The notes below the pieces were generated by a model. That model saw only the letters and a list, made by a program, of their open reading frames with translations, ran no database searches and was not told where the DNA came from. Of a DNA stretch of 64,000 nt, positions 53,665-62,984 are shown piece after piece. The position numbers were made by a program, and so were the translations under genes. The stretch's first letter is position 1. Each line of letters opens with the position of its first letter. This stretch comes from Prevotella sp. (lineage in GTDB: Bacteria; Bacteroidota; Bacteroidia; Bacteroidales; Bacteroidaceae), in contig JAFZIY010000006.1 in assembly GCA_017554105.1 (NCBI GenBank), positions 1-64,000 on the forward strand, written 5' to 3'.

Positions 53665-54539
53665 CGGACAGGTATATCACCATTCCCATGGTCGTGCTGG
53701 ATGGATGGGTAGGTCATAACGAACGCTACCTGAAATGGTGGACATGGCTCAGGCGTGAAGCCAGTTGGACGGAGAAAACCGTCTGGTTCAACCGCCAACA
53801 GGTTTACCTCCAACCGAGACAGGTCATCGTAACAGTCAATCTGCTGGTAAAGCAGTGGGGCGTGAGCAAGCCTACGGTGATAAGGTTCTTGCAGCGACTG
53901 GAACAGGATAAACTCATTGAACGACAGACCGATAGCCGCAAGTCGATTATCACCATTACCACGCTAGGCTGGGCTGATTTGGAGGTAAAGCCAGAGGTAA
54001 AGGAAGTGGTAAATGTTGACAACCAAGTTGACCGCCAGACGTACCTCCAAGTGTACCCCACACCTTTTATAGATAAAAAGATAAATATTATAGCCGGAGG
54101 AGGAGCGCGTACGCGCGAGGAGGAGGCTAAAATAATTGAGAGAAATCTTTTTGATAATGATTTCGATGAGATTATCGACTTCTTCAATGCGCAAATGACG
54201 GGAAAGGTTATCCCGCAGGTGGCATTGAAGACTCCTGAGCGCAGACAGGCATACGAGCAGCTGATAGCGCAAACAGGTGTTGATAAAGAAAGCGTGAAGC
54301 AGGCCATCAGGAATGCAGCCGCAAGTGACTTTCTGAACGGGAAGGGACAAAAGGGCTGGATAGCCGACTTCGACTGGATCATGGTGCCACAACACTTTCA
54401 GAAGGTTCTGGAGAATTTTTATCGTAACAAGCAAGTAACACAGACGTATGGCACAGCCAATGGATATCAAGACCCTCGTAGAGGAGTTGAAGCGTCAGGG
54501 ACGAGCTCTTATGCTTCCGGATATGACCGACCGCTCTAA
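53661..54539 (+). CDS. Winged-helix replication protein
   Basis: A 292-residue protein from ATG 53661, which overlaps the previous stop in ATGA (an alternative ATG is at 53646). The N-terminal half has a winged helix (VNLLVKQWGVSKPTVIRFLQRLEQDKLI, read as two parts) and the C-terminal part has the DnaD-like tail KGWIADFDWIMVPQHFQKVL. Phages and conjugative elements of Bacteroidales carry such initiator-like proteins next to a DnaC-like ATPase, as here. It would bind the element's origin and load the helicase with its partner. Confidence 0.7.
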   Translation: MTDRYITIPMVVLDGWVGHNERYLKWWTWLRREASWTEKTVWFNRQQVYLQPRQVIVTVNLLVKQWGVSKPTVIRFLQRLEQDKLIERQTDSRKSIITITTLGWADLEVKPEVKEVVNVDNQVDRQTYLQVYPTPFIDKKINIIAGGGARTREEEAKIIERNLFDNDFDEIIDFFNAQMTGKVIPQVALKTPERRQAYEQLIAQTGVDKESVKQAIRNAAASDFLNGKGQKGWIADFDWIMVPQHFQKVLENFYRNKQVTQTYGTANGYQDPRRGVEASGTSSYASGYDRPL

Positions 54540-55158
54540 GCTGGCCCTCGATGAGCAGGGACTTTCGAAGCTTCTGGAGATGGCCTATTGCAGGCAGGTT
54601 GCCAAGCGAAGGATTATGTATGTCCCCAACGACCTGACCAGCGGAGCCATCAAGCAGTTGGCCCACTTCCTCACGGACAGTCACGACAACCGCTTCATGA
54701 TTGTGCTGGACGGCAGTACTGCCACGGGCAAGACCACACTGATGCAGGCCATGAGGCAGACCTTGTGGTGGCTGGCAGAGCACAGACTGGTATCGGATGA
54801 GGTGAACTTGAAGATCTGCGATGCCGTGGCACTCTCTGACATGAGGGATTCCACCCGCCAGTGGTATGACCTGATGAACTGGCCGTCGTACCTTGGTATC
54901 GAAGACCTGGGCTGTGAGCCTGCGGAAATACTCAGATGGGGCAATCCCCTCTACCCGGTGAGGGAGGTCATCACGGAACGCTATAAGCTGCGTCTTCCCA
55001 TGGTGGTGAGTACCAATCTCGACAGTGACCAACTGAGGGAGCATCTGGGATTGAGGATTGTGTCCAGGATGAACGAAATGGCGTATTACATCCATTTTGA
55101 GAATGAGGACTTTAGACGGATGTGCTGGTACAGCCATCATCCAGAGGTGATGAAGTGA
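54448..55158 (+). CDS. DnaC-like helicase-loader ATPase
   Basis: A 236-residue AAA+ protein. Walker A is LDGSTATGKTTL near residues 87-98, Walker B LGIEDLG near 148-154, and sensor-1 STNLD follows. It overlaps the initiator-like gene by about 90 bases in another frame. A second ATG at 54460 is also possible. The pair is expected to recruit the host DnaB helicase. Confidence 0.8.
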   Translation: MAQPMDIKTLVEELKRQGRALMLPDMTDRSKLALDEQGLSKLLEMAYCRQVAKRRIMYVPNDLTSGAIKQLAHFLTDSHDNRFMIVLDGSTATGKTTLMQAMRQTLWWLAEHRLVSDEVNLKICDAVALSDMRDSTRQWYDLMNWPSYLGIEDLGCEPAEILRWGNPLYPVREVITERYKLRLPMVVSTNLDSDQLREHLGLRIVSRMNEMAYYIHFENEDFRRMCWYSHHPEVMK

Positions 55159-55193
55159 AGAGTGAAGAATGAAGAATTTGCTACCGCTGTAGC
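55154..55193. repeat. Heptamer-like intergenic repeat with TTTGCTACCGC tail, copy 1
   Basis: Starts in the stop codon region of the DnaC-like gene: AAGTGAAGAGTGAAG, AATGAAGAA, then TTTGCTACCGCTGTAG. The same arrangement recurs at 62980-63025 and, with TTCC for TACC, at 62239-62290. Confidence 0.75.
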
Positions 55194-55255
55194 ATAAAAA
55201 ACGAGATTATGAAACAGATTATACAGGATATACAAATTAGCATTAATCAAGTACT

Positions 55256-55714
55256 ATGAAACAGTTGAGTGAAGAGAAGAGGCTCCGACTGAATGAGCTG
55301 GAGAAGTTGACTTATGAGGTGGAGATTGGCAATACCCACAGGGTTAGGAAGATGAAAGGGCTGCTACTGAATTCGGCCTTTCTGCTGGGAGAACTGAGTG
55401 ACAGCCGACGGATGATGCTGGTCCGTCAGGTGGAGAACGAACGCAGGCCCGTGAGAGTGGAGAACAAGTCGTTTGAGGATGTGCTCAAAAATATCCTTAT
55501 CGGCTATATCCAGAGCAAGCGTTGCAACCTGCCGTTCAATGAGGAATTTGCTTGTCGGCGACTGTCGCTGAAGTCATGGCCGAAGGAATATATTGACGGT
55601 TTTATCCCCAATGACTTCCATGTGCAGCAGTCGTACCTCGATGAGATAGCCAGGATGGTGAGCGTCCATGTCATGGCCAACAACCTGACCCGGCCGCACG
55701 CACAGGCAGCATAG
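55256..55714 (+). CDS. Hypothetical protein of the element (152 aa)
   Basis: A basic, helical protein with an N-terminal charged helix (EEKRLRLNELEKLTYEVE). No enzyme motif, signal or membrane segment is visible. Located in the replication operon between the DnaC-like gene and another unknown gene. It may be an accessory replication or partner protein. Not recognised. Confidence 0.6.
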   Translation: MKQLSEEKRLRLNELEKLTYEVEIGNTHRVRKMKGLLLNSAFLLGELSDSRRMMLVRQVENERRPVRVENKSFEDVLKNILIGYIQSKRCNLPFNEEFACRRLSLKSWPKEYIDGFIPNDFHVQQSYLDEIARMVSVHVMANNLTRPHAQAA

Positions 55715-55752
55715 AAGAATAGCAACCAATTAACAAATATCATTTAAAATTT

Positions 55753-56538
55753 ATGGAACCATTTAGTTTGCCCTCTGGCGAGGGCTTCGAAGACTACTGT
55801 CTTCGCACTTTTAAGTGCTTCTTGCATGGTGACTTGTTTCCATACAGTTTAAGGGAAACATACACCCTTGTTTATTCCTCGTGGGACGAGGCAGTAAAAG
55901 AACTTTTAGAGAACGGCGTGGAGGGCTTCTGTTATCAGAAGAGTCCAGACGGTGATGACTATCTGCTCTGCATGTATGGCTTTACGCAGCATGTTGTGAT
56001 GCAGGATAAGTCGCTGGAATTGCTCGCTTGTTTCTGTGACACTACTTACAGACAGCAGATGTCTATCTTCGACATCCCTGTACACTATGAGACCCGATGT
56101 GAAAAAGGTGCAGATGGAAAGATAAGGATAGTTCAGGTGCCTATCAACGGTTACCAGCCTAAGAAGCAGGATCCACGTTACAGTGGCTTTATGGAGGGTT
56201 GTGGTGACCTGTACACCAGAATTTGCTATGACCGTTTCATTCAGGATTCAGGTTTTACACGCAGTTCCGCAGAGATAGCCGAAGCCTTCGGTATGCCAGA
56301 GGAAGGTTTGCTATGTACTCTGAAGCAGAACGGCATCATCGTAGAGAATGGTGATGATGAGGATGATGGTTGGGAAATAGCCGAGGCACTGAAGAGTAGA
56401 GGTCTGACTTTGGTAAAGACAGGGGTAGACGGTAAGCCTGAGACTCAGTGGACTTACAAGGGAGGCTACTTCGTCTGGTTGCTGCTCACCAAGGACTGTC
56501 AGGTTAGGCCCTGTTATGAACGTATTAGCCATGGATAG
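55753..56538 (+). CDS. Hypothetical protein of the element (261 aa)
   Basis: A soluble acidic protein, rich in aromatic residues and cysteines (FEDYCLRTFKCFLHGDLF near the start). An acidic run GDDEDDG occurs near residue 198. The last gene before the terminator at 56591. No motif that allows a function. Confidence 0.6.
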   Translation: MEPFSLPSGEGFEDYCLRTFKCFLHGDLFPYSLRETYTLVYSSWDEAVKELLENGVEGFCYQKSPDGDDYLLCMYGFTQHVVMQDKSLELLACFCDTTYRQQMSIFDIPVHYETRCEKGADGKIRIVQVPINGYQPKKQDPRYSGFMEGCGDLYTRICYDRFIQDSGFTRSSAEIAEAFGMPEEGLLCTLKQNGIIVENGDDEDDGWEIAEALKSRGLTLVKTGVDGKPETQWTYKGGYFVWLLLTKDCQVRPCYERISHG

Positions 56539-56590
56539 TGAAAGGAAAGAAAGAAAAGATCATACGATTAAATTGATTAATAAAAAAAGG

Positions 56591-56627
56591 AAAGGCACCG
56601 GCTCGTGATGGGTCGGTGTTTTTTTTT
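56591..56627 (+). terminator. Rho-independent terminator
   Basis: CACCGGCTC pairs with GGGTCGGTG (9 pairs with wobbles, 5-base loop), followed by a run of nine T. It separates the replication operon from the tra operon. Confidence 0.9.
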
Positions 56628-56711
56628 GCCTGGACTCTAAGGATTTTCGGATTCAAGGAATGAAAAGTATATAAAAGAGAAAAAAGCACTCGCTGTTTCA
56701 AAAAAACGCAG

Positions 56712-56719
56712 TACTTTTG
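56712..56719 (+). promoter_or_regulatory. -7 element of the tra operon promoter
   Basis: TACTTTTG matches TAnnTTTG. The -33 region is A/T-rich but has no TTG at the ideal distance, so the promoter may be weak or activated. The start would be near 56726, about 44 bases before the first tra gene. Confidence 0.5.
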
Positions 56720-56769
56720 CAGTTGAAAATGAGATTCAAACGAAAAACACGAAAAGAAAAGAGAATACT

Positions 56770-57117
56770 ATGAAATTCACGACACTATTGACGATTATCA
56801 TTACGGGCTACGTCATCTATTACGCCTATCAGATCATTCATGACCTGTTCTTCGCAAAGGGCGCACTATTGAGTGATGACCTGAGGATAGAGGAAGAGGT
56901 GGACATTACGGGTGAGGTGGAAAAGTACCAGCCTGTGAAGGTCAGCAGGGACTCTATCCCTTTGGCAAAGGGATCAAACGACGAAAGAAGTCAGGATGAC
57001 GGACTGACTCAGATGTGCGGTGGCTATACCATTGATGAGCTGCACAATGCACTCCGACAGGAGCATGACAATCCGGGAAGCACTGCCTTGAAGGATGTCA
57101 TGAAACTCTACGAGTAA
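56770..57117 (+). CDS. Small membrane-anchored protein at the head of the tra operon
   Basis: A 115-residue protein with one N-terminal membrane segment (FTTLLTIIITGYVIYYAY) and an acidic soluble tail. Position before traE matches the small TraD-like proteins of Bacteroides conjugative transposons, but the sequence alone does not prove this. Confidence 0.55.
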   Translation: MKFTTLLTIIITGYVIYYAYQIIHDLFFAKGALLSDDLRIEEEVDITGEVEKYQPVKVSRDSIPLAKGSNDERSQDDGLTQMCGGYTIDELHNALRQEHDNPGSTALKDVMKLYE

Positions 57118-57129
57118 AGACCCACCAAG

Positions 57130-57147
57130 CCTCCCTGTTTAGGGAGG
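57130..57147 (+). other. Perfect hairpin between the first tra gene and traE
   Basis: CCTCCC (57130-57135), loop TGTTTA, GGGAGG (57142-57147). There is no T-run. It lies in a 125-base leader before traE and may tune or protect the downstream message. Confidence 0.4.
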
Positions 57148-57242
57148 ATGTAAACTAACCGATTTATACTATACGGGATGAAAAACACAGAATCCCCACT
57201 TTAAGATGTTCAAAAAAGAAAAAACAAAATGAAAAACACATT

Positions 57243-57605
57243 ATGCAAAAGCATTGGAACAAGCTTTGTTCTATTATCAAGTCGGGTAAGAGCTATCTGT
57301 CTTACCAAGGTCTGAGACTGGCCTCATTGGCCCTGTTGTTTATGATGAGTACCGGCTATGCGATGGCCGATGCCGGATCGAGTGCCATCACGGGAGCCGT
57401 CGGCACCTTCAAGGGCTACATCGAGCCTGTGCGTAACCTCCTCTATGTGATTGCCGCAGTGGTCAGCATCATCGGAGCCTTCAACGTCTTCTACAAGATG
57501 AACAATGGCGACCAGGATGTGAAGAAGACCATCATGATGACCATTGGTGGTTGTGCCGCTCTGGTAGCGATGGCCGTAGCCCTGCCGAAGTTCTTTGGTT
57601 ATTAA
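57243..57605 (+). CDS. traE: TraE (DUF4134), VirB2/VirB3-region membrane protein
   Basis: A 120-residue protein with a signal peptide-like N-terminus ending in GYAMADAGSSA, a glycine-rich stretch and two membrane helices (NLLYVIAAVVSIIGAFNVFY and MMTIGGCAALVAMAVALPKFF). This is the Bacteroides TraE family, probably the pilin-like inner-membrane part of the type IV secretion machine. Confidence 0.88.
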   Translation: MQKHWNKLCSIIKSGKSYLSYQGLRLASLALLFMMSTGYAMADAGSSAITGAVGTFKGYIEPVRNLLYVIAAVVSIIGAFNVFYKMNNGDQDVKKTIMMTIGGCAALVAMAVALPKFFGY

Positions 57606-57612
57606 ACAGACC

Positions 57613-57900
57613 ATGGAAGCAAGCTACAACGGCTATCCCGTGTATAAAGGTCTCCAGATGCCCTTGGAGTTTATGGGCATCCGGGGACGCTTTATCCTCA
57701 TTGCCGCAGTCACCTTCGGCGTGTCGTTTCTCGGCTTCATTGCCGGTTACGTGCTCTTCGGGCTCGGCATTGCCCTGCTTGTGTTGGGCGTAAGTGCCGG
57801 AGGCGGTCTGCTGACCATCTACATGAAGCAGCGGAAGGGACTGCATACCAAACAACGAGAAAAAGGAATCAAGTATTATCATCATCTGTATGAGCGCTAG
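57613..57900 (+). CDS. traF: TraF (DUF4133), VirB3-like
   Basis: A 95-residue protein from ATG 57613 (an upstream TTG would overlap traE). Pattern: short N-terminus YPVYKGLQMPLEFMGIRG, two adjacent membrane helices and a basic tail (YMKQRKGLHTKQREKG). Matches Bacteroides TraF. Its end overlaps traG by 11 bases. Confidence 0.85.
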   Translation: MEASYNGYPVYKGLQMPLEFMGIRGRFILIAAVTFGVSFLGFIAGYVLFGLGIALLVLGVSAGGGLLTIYMKQRKGLHTKQREKGIKYYHHLYER

Positions 57901-60607
57901 GAAAAACACACTGGACGGACTTTTTTCGGGGATTGAGGACATTACCGATGCCAAGGGCAGGCTGGTCAATACCGTGCTGTATAACAAGGCCGGTAACTAC
58001 AGCTCCATCTTCGAGATCGAGAACCCTGTGCAGCAGTACTGTACCGATGCCGACCAGTACTATGCCTTTATGAACGTGTTGGATCATATCCTCCAGACAC
58101 TTGGTGAGGGCTATGCCCTGCAAAAGCAGGACATCTTTTGCAGGCAGAAGTTCCACCATGACATTACGCCAGGGATGGAATTCCTGACGGAGAGCTACTT
58201 TAAATACTACGAGGGCAGACCCTATACCGAGATACGAACCTTTATTATCATCACCCAGGAAACAAGAAAAAGCACTTTTGTGGCCTACGACCCGAAAAAG
58301 TGGGCTGAGTTCAATAACAAGATTCAGAAGGTAAAGGACATCCTGGAAGAAAAGGGCTTGAAGCATCATCTGTTGAACAGACAGGAGATAGACGAGTATC
58401 TTCACCGATTCATGGCCTTTGACTTCAAAAAGGGGCCTTTCGGTATGACAAACCTGAAGTGTACCGATGACAGTCTGAAGATGGGGGATAGGCTGGTGAA
58501 GAGCTTTTCGCTGGTTGACATCGACGTGATAGACCTGCCGACAGTGATTCATCCTATACAGACCAAGCCTGTCAATGGCTACCCGGTGAGCACAGATTTG
58601 CTGTCGTTTCTCTCTACTATACCATTGGTGGATTGTGTGGTCTATAACCAGGTGATACAGATTCCTGCCCAGCGTAGGGAGCGTCAACGACTGATTGGTA
58701 AGTCGAAGCGCCATGCCTCCATGCCAGACCCCAGCAACAAGATTGCCAAGGCCGACATCGACGAGGTGCTGGAAGTGATTGCCACACAGCAGAAGACGAT
58801 GGTCTGGACGAACTTCAATATCCTAGTGTCTTGCAAGCAGAAGGACTTGACGAAGGTGACCTCCTATCTGGAAACGAAGCTTTTTGAGGTGGGTATTGCC
58901 GCGAGTAAGTCGGCCTATAACCAGCTGGAGCTGTTTACGTGTTCTTTCCCAGGTAATGCGTACTGCTTCAATAAGGACTATGACCTCTTTCTGACTTTGC
59001 AGGACTCGGCTTTATGTTTGTTCTACAAGGAGCGTATGAAGCATGACGAGGTGACACCGCTGAAGGTCTATTATACCGACAGACAAGGCGTACCTGTTGC
59101 CATCGACTTTACGGGTAAGGAGGGAGAGTTGAAACTCACCAACAACAGTAACTTCTTCTGCCTTGGACCATCGGGAAGTGGTAAGAGCTTTTCGACTAAT
59201 ACCGTGGTGCGCCAGCTCATTGAGCAGGACACTGATGTGGTGATGGTTGATACAGGCGACTCGTATGAGGGTATCTGCGGCTATTTCCACGGCACGTATA
59301 TCTCGTACAGTAAGGAGCATCCTATCTCGATGAATCCTTTCAAAGTCAGTGATGTGGAGTATCAGCAGAACTTCGGTGAGAAGAAAAACTTTTTGAAGTC
59401 GCTCATCTTCCAGATCTTCAAGGGCAACAAAGCACCAGAGAAGTTAGAGGACACCATCATAGATACCGTGTTGAACGAATACTATGATGCCTATTTCCAT
59501 CCCTTCACGGGATATACCAATGAAGAGAAGGATGAGCTGAGAAAGCAACTCCTTTTAGCTGACAAACGAAATGGTAAGTACGGTGAGTATATTGAGGCCA
59601 TTGAGCAAGACGCTGATGTAATCAGCTCAGAAGAAACGGAAACAACAGACACCGAAAAGAAGGAAACCTATACTGAGGATGAGAAGGCACACCATGCCAA
59701 GGTGCAGCGTATCGTAGAAAAACTGCATAATCTGGCCAATGACCAGGGAGCAAGTGCAGGTGAGCGCGTGCATGCCAATAACCAGCTGATGCGTCTGATG
59801 CCTGAGCTGATAGAAGGACACTACCTGATGAAGATTGACCAGCGGATTGCACGTATGGAGCGACAGAAGCGAGACTTAAAGGTGACGAGACTCTCTTTTG
59901 ATACCTTCTATGAATATGCCTGTGAGCGTATCCCTCAGATGATGGAAGAGAAGAGCATCGACTTCCCCATCAATGAGTTTGCTGCCATCTTGGAGCCATT
60001 CCATAAGGGAGGTAAGCTGGACACCATCCTGAATAATGACATGGACTTGAACCTCTTCGATGAGAAGTTCATTGTCTTTGAGATTGATAAGATCAAGGAT
60101 GACCCCGTGCTCTTCCCCATCGTGGTACTGATTATCATGGATGTGTTCCTGCAGAAAATGCGTATCAAAAAGGGACGAAAAGCCCTGATTATCGAAGAGG
60201 CATGGAAAGCCATTTCTTCACCTACAATGGCAGAGTACATCAAGTATCTGTATAAGACCGTTCGAAAGTTCCACGGCATTGCAGGAGTGGTGACGCAGGA
60301 ACTGGGCGACGTGATAGATTCTCCAATAGTAAAAGAGGCTATCATTAACAACTCCGACATCAAGATCCTGCTCGACCAGAGCAAGTTCAAGGATAGATAT
60401 GATGAGATTGCCGCCATCCTCGGTATCACCGATGTACAACGTCAGCAGATCTTTACCATTAACAGTCTGGACAACCATGATGGACGGAACTACTTCAAGG
60501 AAGTCTGGATATGCCGAGGACAAAGCTCTGATGTCTACGGTGTGGAAGAACCGCCTGAGTGCTATATGGCTTATACGACAGAGCGTGCCGAGAAGGAAGC
60601 CCTGTAG
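57890..60607 (+). CDS. traG: TraG conjugation ATPase (VirB4-like), shortened by an in-frame TAG
   Basis: A 905-residue VirB4-type ATPase that powers the transfer apparatus. Walker A is GPSGSGKSF (K432) and Walker B ALIIEEAW (E769, E770). The TAG at 60605-60607 is followed by 51 more in-frame codons (starting IYIKHYGGDTVEGIRHF) to TAA 60761-60763. That extended end overlaps the next gene by 19 bases, as tra genes usually do, whereas the TAG leaves a 137-base gap. The extension looks protein-like. The TAG is therefore probably a recent nonsense change or a readthrough site; the ATPase core is complete either way. Confidence 0.9.
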   Translation: MSARKNTLDGLFSGIEDITDAKGRLVNTVLYNKAGNYSSIFEIENPVQQYCTDADQYYAFMNVLDHILQTLGEGYALQKQDIFCRQKFHHDITPGMEFLTESYFKYYEGRPYTEIRTFIIITQETRKSTFVAYDPKKWAEFNNKIQKVKDILEEKGLKHHLLNRQEIDEYLHRFMAFDFKKGPFGMTNLKCTDDSLKMGDRLVKSFSLVDIDVIDLPTVIHPIQTKPVNGYPVSTDLLSFLSTIPLVDCVVYNQVIQIPAQRRERQRLIGKSKRHASMPDPSNKIAKADIDEVLEVIATQQKTMVWTNFNILVSCKQKDLTKVTSYLETKLFEVGIAASKSAYNQLELFTCSFPGNAYCFNKDYDLFLTLQDSALCLFYKERMKHDEVTPLKVYYTDRQGVPVAIDFTGKEGELKLTNNSNFFCLGPSGSGKSFSTNTVVRQLIEQDTDVVMVDTGDSYEGICGYFHGTYISYSKEHPISMNPFKVSDVEYQQNFGEKKNFLKSLIFQIFKGNKAPEKLEDTIIDTVLNEYYDAYFHPFTGYTNEEKDELRKQLLLADKRNGKYGEYIEAIEQDADVISSEETETTDTEKKETYTEDEKAHHAKVQRIVEKLHNLANDQGASAGERVHANNQLMRLMPELIEGHYLMKIDQRIARMERQKRDLKVTRLSFDTFYEYACERIPQMMEEKSIDFPINEFAAILEPFHKGGKLDTILNNDMDLNLFDEKFIVFEIDKIKDDPVLFPIVVLIIMDVFLQKMRIKKGRKALIIEEAWKAISSPTMAEYIKYLYKTVRKFHGIAGVVTQELGDVIDSPIVKEAIINNSDIKILLDQSKFKDRYDEIAAILGITDVQRQQIFTINSLDNHDGRNYFKEVWICRGQSSDVYGVEEPPECYMAYTTERAEKEAL

Positions 60608-60744
60608 ATATATATCAAACACTATGGTGGTGATACTGTAGAGGGCATACGCCATTTTTGTCAGGATATGGAGAAAGCCGGAATGACGGGTAAGTACCTA
60701 AAGTTCGCTAATGAGGTTAACAAACAACAAAATATCATGCCACT

Positions 60745-61539
60745 ATGGGAAAAGACAGCATAAGGATTTACGATACAATCGCAAGACAAAGGACGAAGGC
60801 CTTGGTGCTTCTTCTGGCTGTACTCATTAGTACACAGCATGCCAATGCCTACTGGCGTTGGAACTTTGACTGGAAGACTGTGATTCAGGTAGGTGCGAAT
60901 ACCACTGCCGCTGCAGGTGTTGAGGGAACACATAATGCTACCCTTGACGAGCAGCGTAAGAAGCAGGAGCGTATCGCCGAGTATACCACTGCTATCCATG
61001 TGATTCGGGAACTGTATAAGGAGTCGATGCAGAATACCGGTGGTTTCGGTCAGGAGAGTCGGTACTATCAGCTGATAGGTGAAAATGCTCTCTATATTGT
61101 GACCAATATCCCTGTAGCAATTAGTTGGTTGTCGAAAAATCCGGCTATCAACCTGCCGTTGTGTCTGAACGAAATCAGTAACCTGACGATGAAGACCGAG
61201 CAGTGTATAGCAGGCTTTGTGAACATCGTGAACAACGGACATGTCAAGTCGCCGTTGAAGGACAATCCGCTGATACCGGGAGGCGGTGGCAGAGCCAGCA
61301 TCGGCAAGGATGACGGCTATAACTTCATGAGCAGGTCAGACAGGATGGGTATGGCCAATGACATACTGGAGGACTTGGTGATTGTCAGGAATAACCTCGA
61401 CTATATCATCTTCATCTGTCAGACGAACAACGGACTGGAGGACTTGCTGATGGAGCTTGACCCTGATACTTGGTGTACTGCTATGCAGTTTAAGTGGTCG
61501 GTGGATGAGATTGTCAGGGGATGGGAAGACTTCAGTTAA
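60745..61539 (+). CDS. Tra-operon exported protein (264 aa)
   Basis: A protein with an N-terminal signal segment (KALVLLLAVLISTQHANA) and a helical periplasmic body. No enzyme motif. Its position between traG and traJ fits TraI-like proteins of Bacteroides elements, but the family was not confirmed. Its ATG lies inside the extended traG frame. Confidence 0.65.
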   Translation: MGKDSIRIYDTIARQRTKALVLLLAVLISTQHANAYWRWNFDWKTVIQVGANTTAAAGVEGTHNATLDEQRKKQERIAEYTTAIHVIRELYKESMQNTGGFGQESRYYQLIGENALYIVTNIPVAISWLSKNPAINLPLCLNEISNLTMKTEQCIAGFVNIVNNGHVKSPLKDNPLIPGGGGRASIGKDDGYNFMSRSDRMGMANDILEDLVIVRNNLDYIIFICQTNNGLEDLLMELDPDTWCTAMQFKWSVDEIVRGWEDFS

Positions 61540-61563
61540 GTGAAAAGTGAAGAGTGAAGAATG
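61537..61563. repeat. Heptamer-like intergenic repeat, short copy
   Basis: TAAGTGAAAAGTGAAGAG and TGAAGAATGAG begin with the stop codon of the preceding gene and run into the next ATG. It lacks the TTTGCTACCGC tail of the other copies. Confidence 0.65.
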
Positions 61564-62238
61564 AGGAAGGCTGTAATAATCATAGTAATCATGGTGGGTG
61601 TGGCACACCCACATACGGGATGGGCGGGGATTTGGCCTAATGACCAGCCTACTATTGAGGCACTGATTGACCAGCATAAGCGGTGTATGAGTGCCGAGGA
61701 TCAGAGCAACCAGCAGTTGGCTGCCAATGCCGCCATCAAGGCCATGGTGAAGGATGTTGCCAAGAAATATGACGACGTGAAGAGTACTTTGGATAAAAAA
61801 AGTGGCGATGCTCTGGCATACCTTTCCCTTGCAGCCGAGATGAGCCGGTGCGTGACGAATACCGTCAAACTGACCAAGGAATACTCTGAGTTCACCCAGT
61901 TCGCGGCGAATCACGTCGGTTCCAAGCCGATGATTGCCTGGTACACGCTGGAGGCCAATAACAAGGTTTATAAGGAACTGAAGAATATCCGAAAGATGTA
62001 CCTTGCCGTGGCTGCCTCAGAGACCAACTTCTTCAGGGCTACCAACAAGGAGCGAATGAATATCATCTGGACGCTGAACCAGAGCATCACCAATATGAGG
62101 GATGTCATCCAGCAAGCCTATATGTGGTGCGACCTGTTGGTAGGCGGTTATGTGCATGAAGACCATATCTGGGAGATCCTGAACTCGTCGGTGCTGGAGG
62201 ATATAGGGAAGACCGTCATCAACGGATGGCCGGTATGA
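61561..62238 (+). CDS. Tra-operon exported coiled-coil protein (225 aa)
   Basis: A signal peptide (AVIIIVIMVGVAHPHTGWAG) followed by a mostly helical protein with several conserved-looking Cys and Trp residues. It resembles TraI/TraK-like periplasmic parts in general layout only. Start ATG 61561 lies at the end of a short repeat. Confidence 0.62.
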   Translation: MRKAVIIIVIMVGVAHPHTGWAGIWPNDQPTIEALIDQHKRCMSAEDQSNQQLAANAAIKAMVKDVAKKYDDVKSTLDKKSGDALAYLSLAAEMSRCVTNTVKLTKEYSEFTQFAANHVGSKPMIAWYTLEANNKVYKELKNIRKMYLAVAASETNFFRATNKERMNIIWTLNQSITNMRDVIQQAYMWCDLLVGGYVHEDHIWEILNSSVLEDIGKTVINGWPV

Positions 62239-62290
62239 GAAGTGAAAAGTGAAGAGTGAAAAGTGAAGAGTGAAGAATTTGCTTCCGCCA
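62239..62290. repeat. Heptamer-like intergenic repeat, copy with TTCC variant
   Basis: Four tandem units of the type GAAAAGTGAAGAGT, then GAAGAATTTGCTTCCGCCA, beginning right after the stop of the preceding gene. The tail matches TTTGCTACCGC with one change. Confidence 0.75.
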
Positions 62291-62309
62291 TAATGTGAGA
62301 ACAACAAAG

Positions 62310-62984
62310 ATGAGAAAAATTCTAATAATAACGATTATTGGTATGATGCTGCCCATGATAGGCAGGGCGCAGGTGCATGATGAAGAGAAGTGCTTGCAAT
62401 GGCGGTCGATGGAAACGGGACCGTTGGAGTTTGCACCGAAAGAGTACTATTGGCTGTTCCACAATAACTATGCCCATCATACATGGGAATGGGAGTGGCA
62501 CGGGTTTAAGAGTGGTTTTTTCTTGCACTTGAAGGAGAGTCAATCGGATGCGAAACCTCTGATACCGAAACGAACGCTGGGTGCCACTACCGATCTGTGG
62601 ACGAAGGAATCGACCGACTCGCAGGAGAAGGACTTCAAGCATCAGTTGGAGCAAGAGACACTGGCTGCCGCAGACCGTAGGGTTGATGGAGCCTATCTGC
62701 TGTTCAAGGATGACTTTTACAACATGCAGAACAAAATCTCTGCAGGGCTGACCTACTGCCTTGCCAACAGCAAGGGTGATGCCAATGTCATATCCTTGGT
62801 AAATAGCCTCTCCAACCAGAACAGGTTTATTACGGAGCAGGTCAGCTACGTGCATAAAAGTGGTAACGGCTATGAACTGGAGAACGCCAAGCGCGAGGAG
62901 TGCTATATCAAGCTGAAGGCCGACATGGAGAAGGTGACACAAAGCACCATCGACCTGATGAGATACGTGGAGGTGAGTAAGTGA
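62310..62984 (+). CDS. Tra-operon exported protein (224 aa)
   Basis: ATG 62310 is chosen over an upstream GTG because it begins a clean signal peptide (MRKILIITIIGMMLP, cleavage after GRA). The mature part is helical with two cysteines near the C-terminal third (LTYCLANSKGD, EECYIKL). Similar in size and layout to the preceding gene, so both may form part of the same envelope structure. Family not recognised. Confidence 0.62.
   Translation: MRKILIITIIGMMLPMIGRAQVHDEEKCLQWRSMETGPLEFAPKEYYWLFHNNYAHHTWEWEWHGFKSGFFLHLKESQSDAKPLIPKRTLGATTDLWTKESTDSQEKDFKHQLEQETLAAADRRVDGAYLLFKDDFYNMQNKISAGLTYCLANSKGDANVISLVNSLSNQNRFITEQVSYVHKSGNGYELENAKREECYIKLKADMEKVTQSTIDLMRYVEVSK

Noticed and set aside
54379-55140. 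253-codon minus-strand frame opposite the DnaC-like gene
   Set aside because: The + strand has Walker A and B motifs; the minus frame has none and follows codon bias.
41382-60607. General reassignment of TAG to an amino acid
   Set aside because: Many genes in both the chromosome-like part and the element end naturally in TAG with close downstream starts, so general recoding does not fit; only local readthrough or mutation remains.
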